Assembly: GCA_963777905.1 (NCBI GenBank) | Contig: CAVZSM010000004.1 | Coordinates: forward strand, 105,034 to 169,033 | Source: Trebonia sp963777905 | GTDB taxonomy: Bacteria; Actinomycetota; Actinomycetes; Streptosporangiales; Streptosporangiaceae | Direction of reading: 5' to 3' | Length of the DNA: 64,000 nt | Position numbers and translations under genes: made by a program | The notes under the pieces: generated by a model | The model's input: only the letters and a program-made list of their open reading frames with translations | Databases searched by the model: none | What the model was told of the DNA's origin: nothing | Part shown: positions 8,217-17,276 of the stretch, in pieces | How the letters are laid out: each line of letters opens with the position of its first letter | How positions within the stretch are numbered: position 1 is the stretch's first letter

Positions 8217-9428
8217 TTAAAGCCTACGGGCAGTGGCGTGGTCGTCGCTTACATTAATCGTCGCCGTCGCGCCGACCGGGGTGTGCCTCGTCTGCTTGAT
8301 GCCGAGAATCGACAGGAAGAAGGTGCCGAGGATGAGCTGGCAGCTCAGCACCAGCGCGGTCACCGACGGGACCATGAGCCGCAGCGCGTGCTCATAGTTC
8401 AGCTGGCCGAACTTGTTCGCGTGCCAGTAGGTCAGCGAGAAGATGAGCCCGCCGAGCCCGGCGAGGCCGATCACCGCGCCGGCGATCAGCCCGCGCTCGA
8501 GGGAGAGCTTCTCCAGCAGCCGCTGGACCTTCGGCTCCTCGGGGAGGAAGCCCTCGGCGCCCGCGTACACCTGGGTGAACAGCCAGAACAGCACCGCCTG
8601 GAACCCGATCACCACCATCGCGCTGGCCGCGACAAGCGTGTCCACGTCGAACGTGACGCTGCCTATCGTGATCGGGCCCGCTGCCACCGCGGCGCCGATG
8701 ACGATGCCGGCCGTGCCGATGACGATGCCGGGCACGAAGAACAGCCAGCGCGGGCTGAACAGCAGCAGGAAGCGCAGGTGCCGCCAGCCGTCCCGCCAGC
8801 TCCGCAGGTGCGGCGGGCGGCTGCGGCCGTCCTTCTTGAGCGTGGTGGGCACCTCGGTGATCTTCTGCTTCGCCAGGGTGGCCTTCACGACCATCTCGCT
8901 GGCGAACTCCATGCCGGTGGCCTGCAGGCCGAGCGCGATCGCGCTGTCCTTCCTGAAACCGCGCAGGCCGCAGTGGAAGTCGCCGATCTTGCTGCGGAAG
9001 AACAGGCGGCCGACGAAGGACAGCACCGGGTTGCCGAGGTACTTGTGCAGCGGGGGCATCGCGCCCGGCTCGATGCCGCCCTTGAAGCGGTTGCCCATCA
9101 CCAGGTCGCTGCCCTTGCGGAGCTCTTCGATGAACGGCATCAGGTTGGTGAAGTCGTAGCTGTCGTCGGCGTCGCCCATGATCACGTACTCACCGCGGGC
9201 CGCCAGGATGCCGCCCATCAGGGCATTGCCGTAGCCCTTGTCCTGGATGTCGACGACCCGGGCGCCGGCGTCCCTGGCGAGCTGCTGGCTGCCGTCGGTG
9301 CTCCCGTTGTCGGCGACCACCACCTCGCCGCTGATGCCGCTGTCCGCGATGAATTTCACGGCTTTGCGCACGCAAGTTGCCACCGTCTCCGCCTCATTGA
9401 GGCACGGCATCACGACGGTCAGTTCCAC
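8217..9428 (-). CDS. GT2 glycosyltransferase, dolichol-phosphate mannosyltransferase-like with membrane tail
   Basis: The N-terminal ~240 residues are a GT-A fold GT2 domain: TVVMPCLNEAETVATCV, VADNGSTDG, and the metal/nucleotide motif MGDADDSYDF. This is the DPM1/polyisoprenyl-phosphate glycosyltransferase type. The C-terminal ~160 residues hold four hydrophobic segments (from FLLLFSPRWLFFVPG onward), giving a membrane-anchored enzyme of 403 aa. It probably moves a sugar from a nucleotide donor to a polyprenyl phosphate at the inner face of the membrane. The polytopic glycosyltransferase-like gene transcribed divergently from it and the O-mannosyltransferase at 12.0 kb are plausible users of such a lipid-linked sugar. 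The donor sugar is not determined. The start is GTG 9428. Confidence 0.85.
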   Translation of the reverse strand: MELTVVMPCLNEAETVATCVRKAVKFIADSGISGEVVVADNGSTDGSQQLARDAGARVVDIQDKGYGNALMGGILAARGEYVIMGDADDSYDFTNLMPFIEELRKGSDLVMGNRFKGGIEPGAMPPLHKYLGNPVLSFVGRLFFRSKIGDFHCGLRGFRKDSAIALGLQATGMEFASEMVVKATLAKQKITEVPTTLKKDGRSRPPHLRSWRDGWRHLRFLLLFSPRWLFFVPGIVIGTAGIVIGAAVAAGPITIGSVTFDVDTLVAASAMVVIGFQAVLFWLFTQVYAGAEGFLPEEPKVQRLLEKLSLERGLIAGAVIGLAGLGGLIFSLTYWHANKFGQLNYEHALRLMVPSVTALVLSCQLILGTFFLSILGIKQTRHTPVGATATINVSDDHATARRL

Positions 9429-9565
9429 GCGGACTCCCCGCTATGTTCGACACTTCTTAACCAGTTACCCGCGCCCAGGCGAGTAGCCGCATCGGATTAC
9501 CTACTACCTTGTACAGCGGGTGCACTGCCTGGAGAGCGCCTGCCCGGCACAAGGAGGATACGGGC

Positions 9566-11257
9566 TTGAAGGTACTACCTACGGGCGTCCAGCGCGCATT
9601 GGCGGGAAACAAACTATTCGTCATCCTGATGATTCCGGCCGCGCTGCTCCGTATCGACGCCGAGCTTGGGTACCGCTGGCAGTCCTGGTTCAACGACTCG
9701 TGGAACTATGTGGACACCGCGGTCACGCTGAACCTGGACCCGACCAGGCCGTCCGGCTATTCCTTCTACCTGTGGGTGCTCAAGCCCTTCCACAGCTTCG
9801 CGCTCGTCACGGTGTCACAGCACATCATGGGCCTGCTGGTCGCCGTGATGATGTACGCGCTCGCCAGGCACCGGTTCGGCACGCCGAAGTGGCTCGCGGC
9901 GGTCATGACGCTGCCGGTGCTCTACGACGGGTTCGAGATCCAGCTCGAGCACCTGATCTTGTCCGACACGCTGTTCCTGTTCCTGGCCATGCTGGCGGTC
10001 CTGGTGCTGCTGTGGTCGCCGCTGCCGCCGCTGCGTGCCGCCGGGGGCGCCGGGGGCGCTCAGGTGCCGTGGTGGCGGTCGTCCTGGGCGCGCTGCGCGC
10101 TGGCCGGGGCGCTGGTCGGGGTGTCCGCGATCGTCAGGACCACCGGGCTGCCGCTGATCCCCATCTTCGCCGTCTACCTGCTGCTGTGCTTCGGCATGGG
10201 CCGGGCCGGCTGGCGGACGCTGGTCTCTGGCGTTGTCGCCTTCGTGGTGCTGGCCGTCGCGCCGGTGGCCGGCTACGCCGGCTGGTACGACCTCCAGCAC
10301 GGCGCGTTCAACACGAGCGAATCGACCGGCGTGTTCCTCTACTCGCGGGTGATGACGTTCGCCGACTGCGCCAAGATGCAGCTGTCGCCGGACCTGCTGT
10401 CGCTGTGCACGACGGTGCCGCCGGCCCAGCGGCCGGTCGCGCAGGCGTACATCTGGACGGCCGCGAGCCCGCTGCACCGGTTCCCGGCGCCGGTGTTCTC
10501 CGCGCTGCCTAACTCGCTGGCCCAGCAGTTCGCGATCAAGGCCATCGAGGCCCAGCCTGCGGCGTACGCCCGCGCGGTGTTCGACGACACCTGGCGGTCG
10601 TTCGACTGGTCGCGGTCGGCCTTCCCCAACGCGCAGACCTACGACGAGTACCTGTTCGGGTATCAGTCGGTGCCGATATCCAGCGGGCACCCCGTACCCG
10701 GCTACTCGTCGTCCGCCGCCGCGTACCTGGCGGGCGGCAACCCGCTGACCGCCGTGGTCAACCCGTTCGCCAGCGCCATCCGGGTCTACCAGCGGTACGT
10801 CTGGCTGCCCGGCACGGTCTACGGCCTGCTGCTGCTGGCCGGCCTCGGCGCGATCGTGGCCGGCAGGCGCCGGGTAAGCGTGGACGCGCTGCTGCCGTGG
10901 GTGAGCTCCGTGGCGCTGATCGTGGTGCCCGCCGCGACGGCCGAGTTCGACTACCGCTACGTGACGACGGCGGTTCCGTTCGCCTGCCTCGCCCTCGCGA
11001 TCGCGTTCGGACGGCGGCCGGCGCCTGCTCCGGTCGCCACGCCGGACGCGGGAGCCGCCGCCGAAGCCGCTCAGCCGGCCGAGGGGGCTCAGTCCGCCCA
11101 GTCCGCTGAGGCCTCAGGGGCCGGACCGGTCAACGGCACGAGCATCCCATCTGGCGGCGCGACGGGCCTCCCGCGCCGCGTCCCTGGCGGCGGCTCTGGC
11201 AACGGCACGGTCCAGTCCGGCCACGACGAGCGTGATTTCGCCCCGGACACCTCCTGA
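9566..11257 (+). CDS. Polytopic membrane protein, glycosyltransferase (GT39/ArnT)-like
   Basis: A 563-residue protein starting at TTG 9566, chosen because a perfect AAGGAGG lies at 9551-9557, 8 nt upstream. Residues 20-500 hold about ten hydrophobic helices. The first periplasmic loop after helix 1 has the ELGYRWQSWFNDSWNY segment typical of GT-C enzymes, where acidic residues follow the first helix. I infer a GT-C sugar transferase or undecaprenyl-linked glycosyltransferase, but no specific family signature proves it. The last ~70 residues are low-complexity Ala/Gly/Ser. The 3' end overlaps rsmI convergently by 144 bp. The gene is divergent from the GT2 gene across a 137-bp gap. Confidence 0.7.
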   Translation: MKVLPTGVQRALAGNKLFVILMIPAALLRIDAELGYRWQSWFNDSWNYVDTAVTLNLDPTRPSGYSFYLWVLKPFHSFALVTVSQHIMGLLVAVMMYALARHRFGTPKWLAAVMTLPVLYDGFEIQLEHLILSDTLFLFLAMLAVLVLLWSPLPPLRAAGGAGGAQVPWWRSSWARCALAGALVGVSAIVRTTGLPLIPIFAVYLLLCFGMGRAGWRTLVSGVVAFVVLAVAPVAGYAGWYDLQHGAFNTSESTGVFLYSRVMTFADCAKMQLSPDLLSLCTTVPPAQRPVAQAYIWTAASPLHRFPAPVFSALPNSLAQQFAIKAIEAQPAAYARAVFDDTWRSFDWSRSAFPNAQTYDEYLFGYQSVPISSGHPVPGYSSSAAAYLAGGNPLTAVVNPFASAIRVYQRYVWLPGTVYGLLLLAGLGAIVAGRRRVSVDALLPWVSSVALIVVPAATAEFDYRYVTTAVPFACLALAIAFGRRPAPAPVATPDAGAAAEAAQPAEGAQSAQSAEASGAGPVNGTSIPSGGATGLPRRVPGGGSGNGTVQSGHDERDFAPDTS

Positions 11258-11989
11258 CGCTCCGGGCGCCCCCGCTGGGTGAACCGGGTTAGCCGGGTCC
11301 GCCCACTCCGCGAGCTCGGCCAGCGTGCCGCGCCTGATCTCCTCGTGCACTTTGGTCAGCTCCCGGCAGACGACCGCGGCGCGGTCGTCGCCGTGTGACC
11401 GCCGCAGTTCCTGCAGGGTGGCGGCGAGCCGCCGCGGCGACTCGAAGAACACCTGCGTGCGGGTGTCCGCCGCGAGCTCGGCGAACCTCCGCTCCCGCTC
11501 GCCCGGCTTGCGCGGCGGGAAGCCCTCGAAGCAGAACCTGTCGGTGGGCAGCCCGGAGACGGCGAGCGCGGTGACCACCGCGGACGGCCCTGGCACGGCG
11601 GTCACCCGGATCCCGGCCGCCGCCGCGGCGGCCACCAGCCGGTAGCCGGGGTCGCTGATGGCGGGCATCCCGGCGTCGGTGACGAGGAGCACGTTCCGGC
11701 CCGCGCGCAGCTCGTCGACCAGTTCCGCGGCGCGGCGCACCTCCACCTCGTCGTAGTACGACACCAGCCGCGCGGTCAGCCGCACGTCCAGCGCCGTGGC
11801 GAGCCGGCGCACCCGGCGGGTATCCTCGGCGGCGATCACGTCGGCGCCCGCCAGCTCGGCGGCCAGCCGGGCCGGTGCGTCCTCCGGGCGGCCGATAGGC
11901 ACCCCGGCGAGCGTCAGGATTCCGGCGCCCGGCGGCGGACCAGTGCTTATCTGTTCGTGATCAGGTCCGACGGCTCTTCTGCTCCCCAC
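11114..11989 (-). CDS. rsmI: 16S rRNA (cytidine1402-2'-O)-methyltransferase
   Basis: RsmI uses SAM to methylate the 2'-OH of C1402 in the decoding centre of 16S rRNA. Tetrapyrrole-methylase fold motifs are ILTLAGVPIGRPEDAPARL, VIAAEDTRR, LLVTDAGMPAISDPG and AVPGPSAVVTAL, followed by FCFEGFPPRK. I chose GTG 11989 (291 aa), preceded by GAGGGA. The much longer frame to 12157 would run under the divergent mannosyltransferase start. The C-terminus is Arg/Ala-rich and overlaps the end of the upstream membrane protein gene tail to tail. Only ~30 bp separate this start from that of the PMT gene, a very tight divergent promoter region. Confidence 0.92.
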   Translation of the reverse strand: MGSRRAVGPDHEQISTGPPPGAGILTLAGVPIGRPEDAPARLAAELAGADVIAAEDTRRVRRLATALDVRLTARLVSYYDEVEVRRAAELVDELRAGRNVLLVTDAGMPAISDPGYRLVAAAAAAGIRVTAVPGPSAVVTALAVSGLPTDRFCFEGFPPRKPGERERRFAELAADTRTQVFFESPRRLAATLQELRRSHGDDRAAVVCRELTKVHEEIRRGTLAELAEWADPANPVHPAGAPGASGGVRGEITLVVAGLDRAVARAAARDAAREARRAARWDARAVDRSGP

Positions 11990-12019
11990 CCGGCTTCCCT
12001 CCACATAACATGGCGTTCG

Positions 12020-13723
12020 ATGACCGCTACAGAGGCCAGCCAGCCGGCCATGGATCCTGAAGACGGCGGCCAGGGCAGCGCTGGCACCGACCAGATCGCC
12101 TTCGGCCGCGACGCCGCTGGCGCCCGTCCCGCTCGCGATGCTCGCGGCGACGCGCACACCGCGGAGCGGATTGCCGCGTTGCGCGCCAGGCTGATGTCCC
12201 CCATGCCCGACGACAGGCTATGGGGCTGGCTCGGCCCGCTCATCATCACGGCATTCGCCGCCTTCACCCGGTTCTACAGGCTATCCATTCCGCACGCGGT
12301 GGTCTTCGACGAGACCTACTACGCCAAGGATGCCTGGTCCATCCTGCAGCACGGGGTCGAGTGGCAGTACGTGAAGAACGCCAACGACCTGATCCTGGCC
12401 GGAAACACCAGCCACCTGTACCTGGCCTGCTCCGGCAGCAGCTGCGGCGAGTACGTGGTCCAGCCGCCGGTCGGCAAGCTGCTGATCGCGGTCGGCGAAT
12501 GGATCTACGGGCTGACCCCGCTCGGCTGGCGGGTGGCGCCCGCGCTGTTCGGCACGCTGGCGGTGCTGGTCATGTGCCGCGTCGCGCGGCGGCTCACCAG
12601 GTCGACGCTGCTCGGCTGCGTGGCAGGACTGCTGCTGTCGCTTGACGGCCTCGAGTTCGTGCTGAGCAGGACCGGCATCCTGGACATCTTCCTGATGTTC
12701 TTCGTGCTCGCCGCGTTCGGCGCGATGCTCGTCGACAGGGACGTGTCGCGCGCCCGGCTGGCGTCGGCCATGGTGCTGGAACCCAGCGACGAAGCGGGCC
12801 CGCAGCTCGGCATCAGGAAGTGGCGGATAGCGGCCGGCGTGCTCATCGGCCTGGCCTGCGCGAGCAAGCAGGACGCGATCTGGTACCTGCTCGCGTTCAT
12901 CGGGCTGGCTGTCGCCTGGGACATCGGGGCGCGGCGGGCCGCGGGACTGCGGCAGTACGTGCGCGGCGCGCTGGTCAGGGACGGCAAGTGGCTGCCGGTC
13001 ACGCTTATGGCGATCCCGCTGGTCACCTACGTCGCGACCTGGACCGGCTGGCTGGTCACCAGCACCGGGTACGACAGGAACTACGCGCAGCAGCACGGCA
13101 TCACCACCCCCGTGATCTCCCAGCTGTACTCGCTCTACGAGTACCACAAGGAGATTTACGGGTTCATGACGCACCTGAGCCTGCGCCACCCGTACCAGTC
13201 CCAGCCGTGGGACTGGTTCGTGATCAGCCGGCCGGTGGCGTTCTACTACCAGTGCTTCACGAACGCGGCGGGAACCAAGACGTGCCCGAGCGGGTACACC
13301 GGCCAGGAGTGGTCGTCGGAGGTGCTCGCGATCGGCAACCCGGCCATCTGGTGGGCGGGCACCGTGGCGATCCTGTTCTGCCTCGGCTGGTGGTTCACCC
13401 GCAGGGACTGGCGGGCCGGGGTCGCGGTGCTCTGCGTCGCCGCCGGCTGGGTAACCTGGCTGCCGTTCCCCTCGCGCACCAAGTTCTATTACTACGCGCT
13501 CGAGTTCGAGCCGTTCATGATCTTGTGCATCGTGCTGTGCCTGGGCCTGATCATCGGCCCGGTCGCGGCGAGCCTGCGACGCCGTGCGATCGGCTCGGCA
13601 CTCGCCGGCACCTACGTGCTTGCCGTCCTAGTGCTGTTCTGGTATTTTTATCCGATACTGTCGGCGAAGATCATTCCGTATTCTCAGTGGCTGTCGCACA
13701 TGTGGTACACCGGCTGGATTTAG
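12020..13723 (+). CDS. Dolichyl-phosphate-mannose-protein mannosyltransferase (PMT family)
   Basis: A 567-residue multi-pass GT39 enzyme that transfers mannose from polyprenyl-phosphomannose to Ser/Thr of exported proteins on the outer face of the membrane. The N-terminal ~65 residues are cytoplasmic and charged. The first transmembrane helix is followed by the catalytic-loop motif VVFDETYYAKDAWS (paired acidic residue typical of PMTs). At least nine further helices follow. Other family marks are GLTPLGWRVAPALFG and LLSLDGLEFVLSRTGILDIF. ATG 12020 gives MTATEASQ. The pairing with rsmI is well conserved in actinobacteria. The GT2 DPM-like enzyme at 8.2 kb could supply the donor lipid. Confidence 0.92.
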   Translation: MTATEASQPAMDPEDGGQGSAGTDQIAFGRDAAGARPARDARGDAHTAERIAALRARLMSPMPDDRLWGWLGPLIITAFAAFTRFYRLSIPHAVVFDETYYAKDAWSILQHGVEWQYVKNANDLILAGNTSHLYLACSGSSCGEYVVQPPVGKLLIAVGEWIYGLTPLGWRVAPALFGTLAVLVMCRVARRLTRSTLLGCVAGLLLSLDGLEFVLSRTGILDIFLMFFVLAAFGAMLVDRDVSRARLASAMVLEPSDEAGPQLGIRKWRIAAGVLIGLACASKQDAIWYLLAFIGLAVAWDIGARRAAGLRQYVRGALVRDGKWLPVTLMAIPLVTYVATWTGWLVTSTGYDRNYAQQHGITTPVISQLYSLYEYHKEIYGFMTHLSLRHPYQSQPWDWFVISRPVAFYYQCFTNAAGTKTCPSGYTGQEWSSEVLAIGNPAIWWAGTVAILFCLGWWFTRRDWRAGVAVLCVAAGWVTWLPFPSRTKFYYYALEFEPFMILCIVLCLGLIIGPVAASLRRRAIGSALAGTYVLAVLVLFWYFYPILSAKIIPYSQWLSHMWYTGWI

Positions 13724-13900
13724 CCCGCCGCAACACCCGCCGCAACGGAGCGACAGGTCCCAGAGGGATCACACAGCAGGTTCTAACCTGGCTCTCAATA
13801 TCGCGACATATCTTAAAGTGATTTAGGTCACAGAGCGATCCATCTGAGCGATCCCGTACGTCTATATGGGTAGGGACAGACCAACCCACCGGAGCCAGGC

Positions 13901-14479
13901 ATGAGCCCGAACGAAGAGCACCCCGACGACAATCACGCTCGCTTCGAGCGTGACGTCGTGCCGCAGCTGAGCCAGCTGTACCCGGCGGCCCTGCGGATGA
14001 CGCGTAACCCCACCGACGCCGAAGACCTGGTTCAGGAGACGTCAGTCAAGGCCTACGCCGCGTTTCACCAGTTCCGTCCTGGCACCAACCTGCGGGCATG
14101 GCTGAACCGCATCCTCACGACGACGTTCATCAACGTGTACCGCAAGCGGCGCAGGGAGCCGCAGCAGGCCCTCGGCGGGGACCTGCAAGAGTGGCAGATG
14201 TCGGCCGACCGGCTCGGCGTCCCCGTCCCTTCCGCGGAGGCCGAGGCGCTCGATCACACCACCGACTCTGATCTGCTGCGCGCGCTGCGCGGGCTGCCCA
14301 ACGAGTTCCGCACCGCGGTCTACCTCGCCGACATCGAGGGGTACCCGTACCGAGAGATCGCGGAGATCATGGGCACGCCGGTGGGCACGGTGATGTCCCG
14401 GCTGCACCGCGGCCGCAGGAAGATCCGCGAGCAGCTGCTATCCGGCGGGGCGCTGCCGCCCGCGCCGAAGACCAGCTGA
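13901..14479 (+). CDS. ECF RNA polymerase sigma factor, SigR/SigH-like
   Basis: A 192-residue group 4 sigma factor. Region 2 reads YPAALRMTRNPTDAEDLVQETSVKAYAAFHQFRPGTNLRAWLNRIL, and region 4 includes YREIAEIMGTPVGTVMSRLHRGRRKIREQL. Both are very close to Streptomyces SigR and mycobacterial SigH, the thiol-oxidative-stress sigma factors. GGAG lies 10 nt before ATG 13901. Unlike typical sigR loci, no zinc-binding anti-sigma factor (RsrA-like, HX3CX2C) follows: the next gene is asnB on the other strand and no short Cys-rich frame is visible in the 36-bp gap. Its control must be encoded elsewhere or work differently. Confidence 0.88.
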   Translation: MSPNEEHPDDNHARFERDVVPQLSQLYPAALRMTRNPTDAEDLVQETSVKAYAAFHQFRPGTNLRAWLNRILTTTFINVYRKRRREPQQALGGDLQEWQMSADRLGVPVPSAEAEALDHTTDSDLLRALRGLPNEFRTAVYLADIEGYPYREIAEIMGTPVGTVMSRLHRGRRKIREQLLSGGALPPAPKTS

Positions 14480-14515
14480 CCGCCCGCCAGGGTCGCTACC
14501 GTCAGGACGCTGGCG

Positions 14516-16403
14516 TCACGACTCCCAGCCGAGCTTGACCGGGTCGAAGACCCGCTCCACGTAGATCTGGTGCCATAGCGAGAACACCAGCAGCACCCAC
14601 AGCCGCCGCCACGGCACCTCGGGGTCGCCGGCCCGGAACTGGCGCAGCACGTTGAGCACCTCGCGCTTGTCGAGCCACTCCTCGGTCCTCGCCTCGTGGA
14701 TGACCTGCTCGGCGTAGCCGGACAGCTCGCCGCGGAACCAGTGCCCGATCGGCACGGGGAATCCCAGCTTCCGCCGCTCCGCGGCCGCCTGCGACAGCAG
14801 CCCGCCGACCGCTTCGCGCAGCGCGAACTTGGTGGTGCCCGCGGCGGTTTTCTCCGCCCTGGACAGCCGGCTGGCTACCGCCATGACCTCGCGGTCCAGG
14901 AACGGCGAGCGCAGCTCCAGCCCGTGCGCCATCGCGGCGCGGTCCGCCTTGACCAGGATGTCGCCGGGCAGCCAGGTATTGATGTCCACGAGTTGCATGG
15001 TCGCCACGTCGTCCAGCCCCGCGCTCGCCGCCTGGTCGAACAACGGGTCCGTCACGTCGAAGACAGTCCCGCCGCCGTAGCGGGTCAGCAAGTTCACCTC
15101 GGCGCCGCTGAAGACGTGGGCGTTTCCGATGTACCGGTCGCGCAGCGGAAGAGAGATCCGCTGCAGCAGCCCCTTGCCGCGCTGGCCCGGGGATATCCGG
15201 GCGGCCATCGCCCCCGCCGAGTTGCGCCCCCACCCCGGCAGCCTGGTCGCGGCGCGCACCACGCTGGGCTGGTAGTACACGCCGTACCCGCCGAACAGCT
15301 CGTCCGCGCCCTCGCCGGACAAGACCACCTTGACGTGCCAGGCGCGCCTCCCTGGCTACGAACCAGAGCGGGATCGCCGCCGCGTCCGCCATCGGGTCGT
15401 CAAGCTGCCAGATGATCTGCGGCAGCCGCGCGGCGAACTCCTGCGCGGTGATCACGTAAGGCACGGACTTGAGCCCGAGCGCCGCCGCGGTCTCCTGTGC
15501 CTGCTCGATCTCGCTGTACCCGGGGCGCGCGAACCCCGCGGTGAACGTGAGCATGCCAGGCCGGCTCTCGGCGGCCAGCGCGCAGATCGCCGCCGAGTCC
15601 ACGCCGCCGGACAGGAAGGCGCCAAGCGGCACGTCGCTGCGCAGGTGGGTGGTGACGGACTCGCGCAGCACGGCGAGTATCCGTTCCGGTGCGTCGACCG
15701 CCGGCGACTTGGCCGGGCGCAGCACCGGGCGCCAGTAGCGGAACACGTCGACAGGCCCGCCGAGCCTGGCGACCATGAAGTGCCCGGGCGGCAGCGACCG
15801 CACCGGCGGCGTCATCGTCGCCGGGGCCGGGACGTACTGGAACGACAGGTACCTGCGCAGCGCGTCCGGGTCGATCACCGAGACCTCGCCGGCGCCGAGC
15901 AGGGCCTTGCGCTCCGAGGCGAACCTGAGCTGGTTGCCGCCCTCGGCGAGCGTGTAGTACAGCGGCTTGATGCCGAACGGGTCGCGAGCGCAGAACAGCT
16001 CCTGGTTCTGCGTGTCCCAGATGGCGAACGCGTACATGCCGCGCAGCCTCCGCAGCGCGTCCTTGCCCTCCGCGGCGAACATCTCGAGCAGCACTTCGGA
16101 GTCTGACTTGCCGCGCAGCTGGACGCCGCGAGCCCGCAGCCGCCGCGCTAGCTCGCCCTGGTTGTAGATCTCACCGTTGTAGACCATCCAGAACCGGCCG
16201 TCGGACGACCTCATGGGCTGATGCCCGGCGGCGGAGGGATCGATGACCGCCAGCCGCCTGGCGGCGAGCGCGATGGGGCCGTCCGCGAACACGCCGTCGT
16301 CGTCCGGCCCCCTGTGTGCCATGCGCCGCGCGGCGCGGACGGTCCAGTCCGTGTCCGGCCTGGTTCCCTCCGCCAGCGCGAGGCATCCCGCGATCCCCGA
16401 CAT
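14516..16403 (-). CDS. asnB: Asparagine synthetase (glutamine-hydrolysing)-like, Cys2 replaced by Ser, one frameshift
   Basis: Class II glutamine amidotransferase plus AMP-forming synthetase architecture. Residues 1-200 contain RGPDDDG, NGEIYNQ, SDSEVLLEMF and DPFGIKPLYY. The synthetase has the PP-loop FLSGGVDSAAIC near residue 255. The N-terminus is MSGIAGC: the nucleophile Cys normally right after Met is Ser (TCG). The frame breaks after FVAREAR near 15340 and continues in another frame as VVLSGEGADELFGGYG through to LGWES at 14516. One extra base explains it, and the repaired protein is 628 aa. It lies 21 bp downstream of the SDR gene in an operon with the KamA-like enzyme. It may make asparagine with free ammonia or amidate another acid. 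Confidence 0.85.
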
Positions 16404-16424
16404 GCGGCCCCTACAGCGGCGTCG

Positions 16425-17210
16425 TCACTTGGGCTGGAACCGGATGCCGCCGTCGAAGCGGACGACCTCCGCGTTCATGTAGTCGTTCTCGACGAGCATC
16501 CGGACCAGGTGCCCGAACTCATCGGGCCGCCCGAGCCGCTTCGGGAACACTACCGGCGCGGCCAGCCTGGCCAGGAACTCGTCGGCGTCCCGCCCGGTGC
16601 TCGCGATGCTCTTGTAGATCGGCGTGTGAATGACGCCGGGACAGATGGTGTTCACCCGGACCCCGATGACCGACAGGTCGCGTGCGGCCGGCACCGTCAT
16701 GCCGATGATCCCGCCCTTGGACGCCGAGTAGGCGAGCTGGCCGGTCTGGCCCTCGATCCCGGCGACCGACGATGTGTTGATGATCACGCCGCGCTGCCCG
16801 TCGGCGTCCGCGGGAGCGGTTTCCGCCATCGCGGCGGCCGCCATCCGCATCAGGTTGAAGGTGCCGGTCAGGTTGACGGCGATCACCTTCTGGAAGCTGG
16901 CGAGGCCGTGCGGCGCGCCGTCCCTGTTGACCGTCCGCTCGGCCCAGCCGATCCCGGCGCAGCTGACCGCCACCCGCAGCGGCCGGCCAGCCGTCGCCGC
17001 GGCGGTGACCGCCGCGCGCACCGATTCTTCGTCCGTCACGTCCGTCCTGGCGAAGTGCCCGCCGATGTCCGCGGCCACCTCTTTGCCCTGGTCTTCGTTG
17101 AGGTCGGCGATGACGACGTGCACCCCAGCACGGGCTAGTTCGCGCGCCGTGGCCTCGCCGAGACCGCTGGCGGCGCCTGTGACGATCGCGGAAGTTCCGT
17201 TCAGCTCCAT
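16425..17210 (-). CDS. SDR family NAD(P)-dependent oxidoreductase (3-hydroxyacyl-CoA dehydrogenase-like)
   Basis: Classical short-chain dehydrogenase of 261 aa from ATG 17210 (MELNGTSAIVTGAASGLGEA). It has TGXXXGXG cofactor binding, an acidic residue after beta-2 (VVIADLNE) that favours NAD(H), the active-site Ser in INTSSVAG, YSASKGG (Tyr-X3-Lys), and a C-terminal YMNAEVVRFDGGIRFQPK. The insertion after the catalytic region and the tail resemble the HSD10/type II 3-hydroxyacyl-CoA dehydrogenase branch. The substrate is not known. Its place between a KamA-like radical SAM enzyme and an AsnB-like protein may mean it acts in the same small pathway rather than in fatty-acid oxidation. Confidence 0.85.
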   Translation of the reverse strand: MELNGTSAIVTGAASGLGEATARELARAGVHVVIADLNEDQGKEVAADIGGHFARTDVTDEESVRAAVTAAATAGRPLRVAVSCAGIGWAERTVNRDGAPHGLASFQKVIAVNLTGTFNLMRMAAAAMAETAPADADGQRGVIINTSSVAGIEGQTGQLAYSASKGGIIGMTVPAARDLSVIGVRVNTICPGVIHTPIYKSIASTGRDADEFLARLAAPVVFPKRLGRPDEFGHLVRMLVENDYMNAEVVRFDGGIRFQPK

Positions 17211-17276
17211 GGCCCGGAGCATACTTCGCCTGGCTGCCGCCGTGCAGCCCGCAGGCCGCACGGCGGGCAGCCAGGG

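Noticed and set aside
7290..9569. 759-codon rightward open frame
   Set aside because: Antisense to metG and the GT2 gene, no recognisable segment.
13724..13900. SigR-type autoregulatory promoter before the sigma factor gene
   Set aside because: GGGATC and GTT are present but their spacing is about 8 bp, not the 16-18 bp expected.
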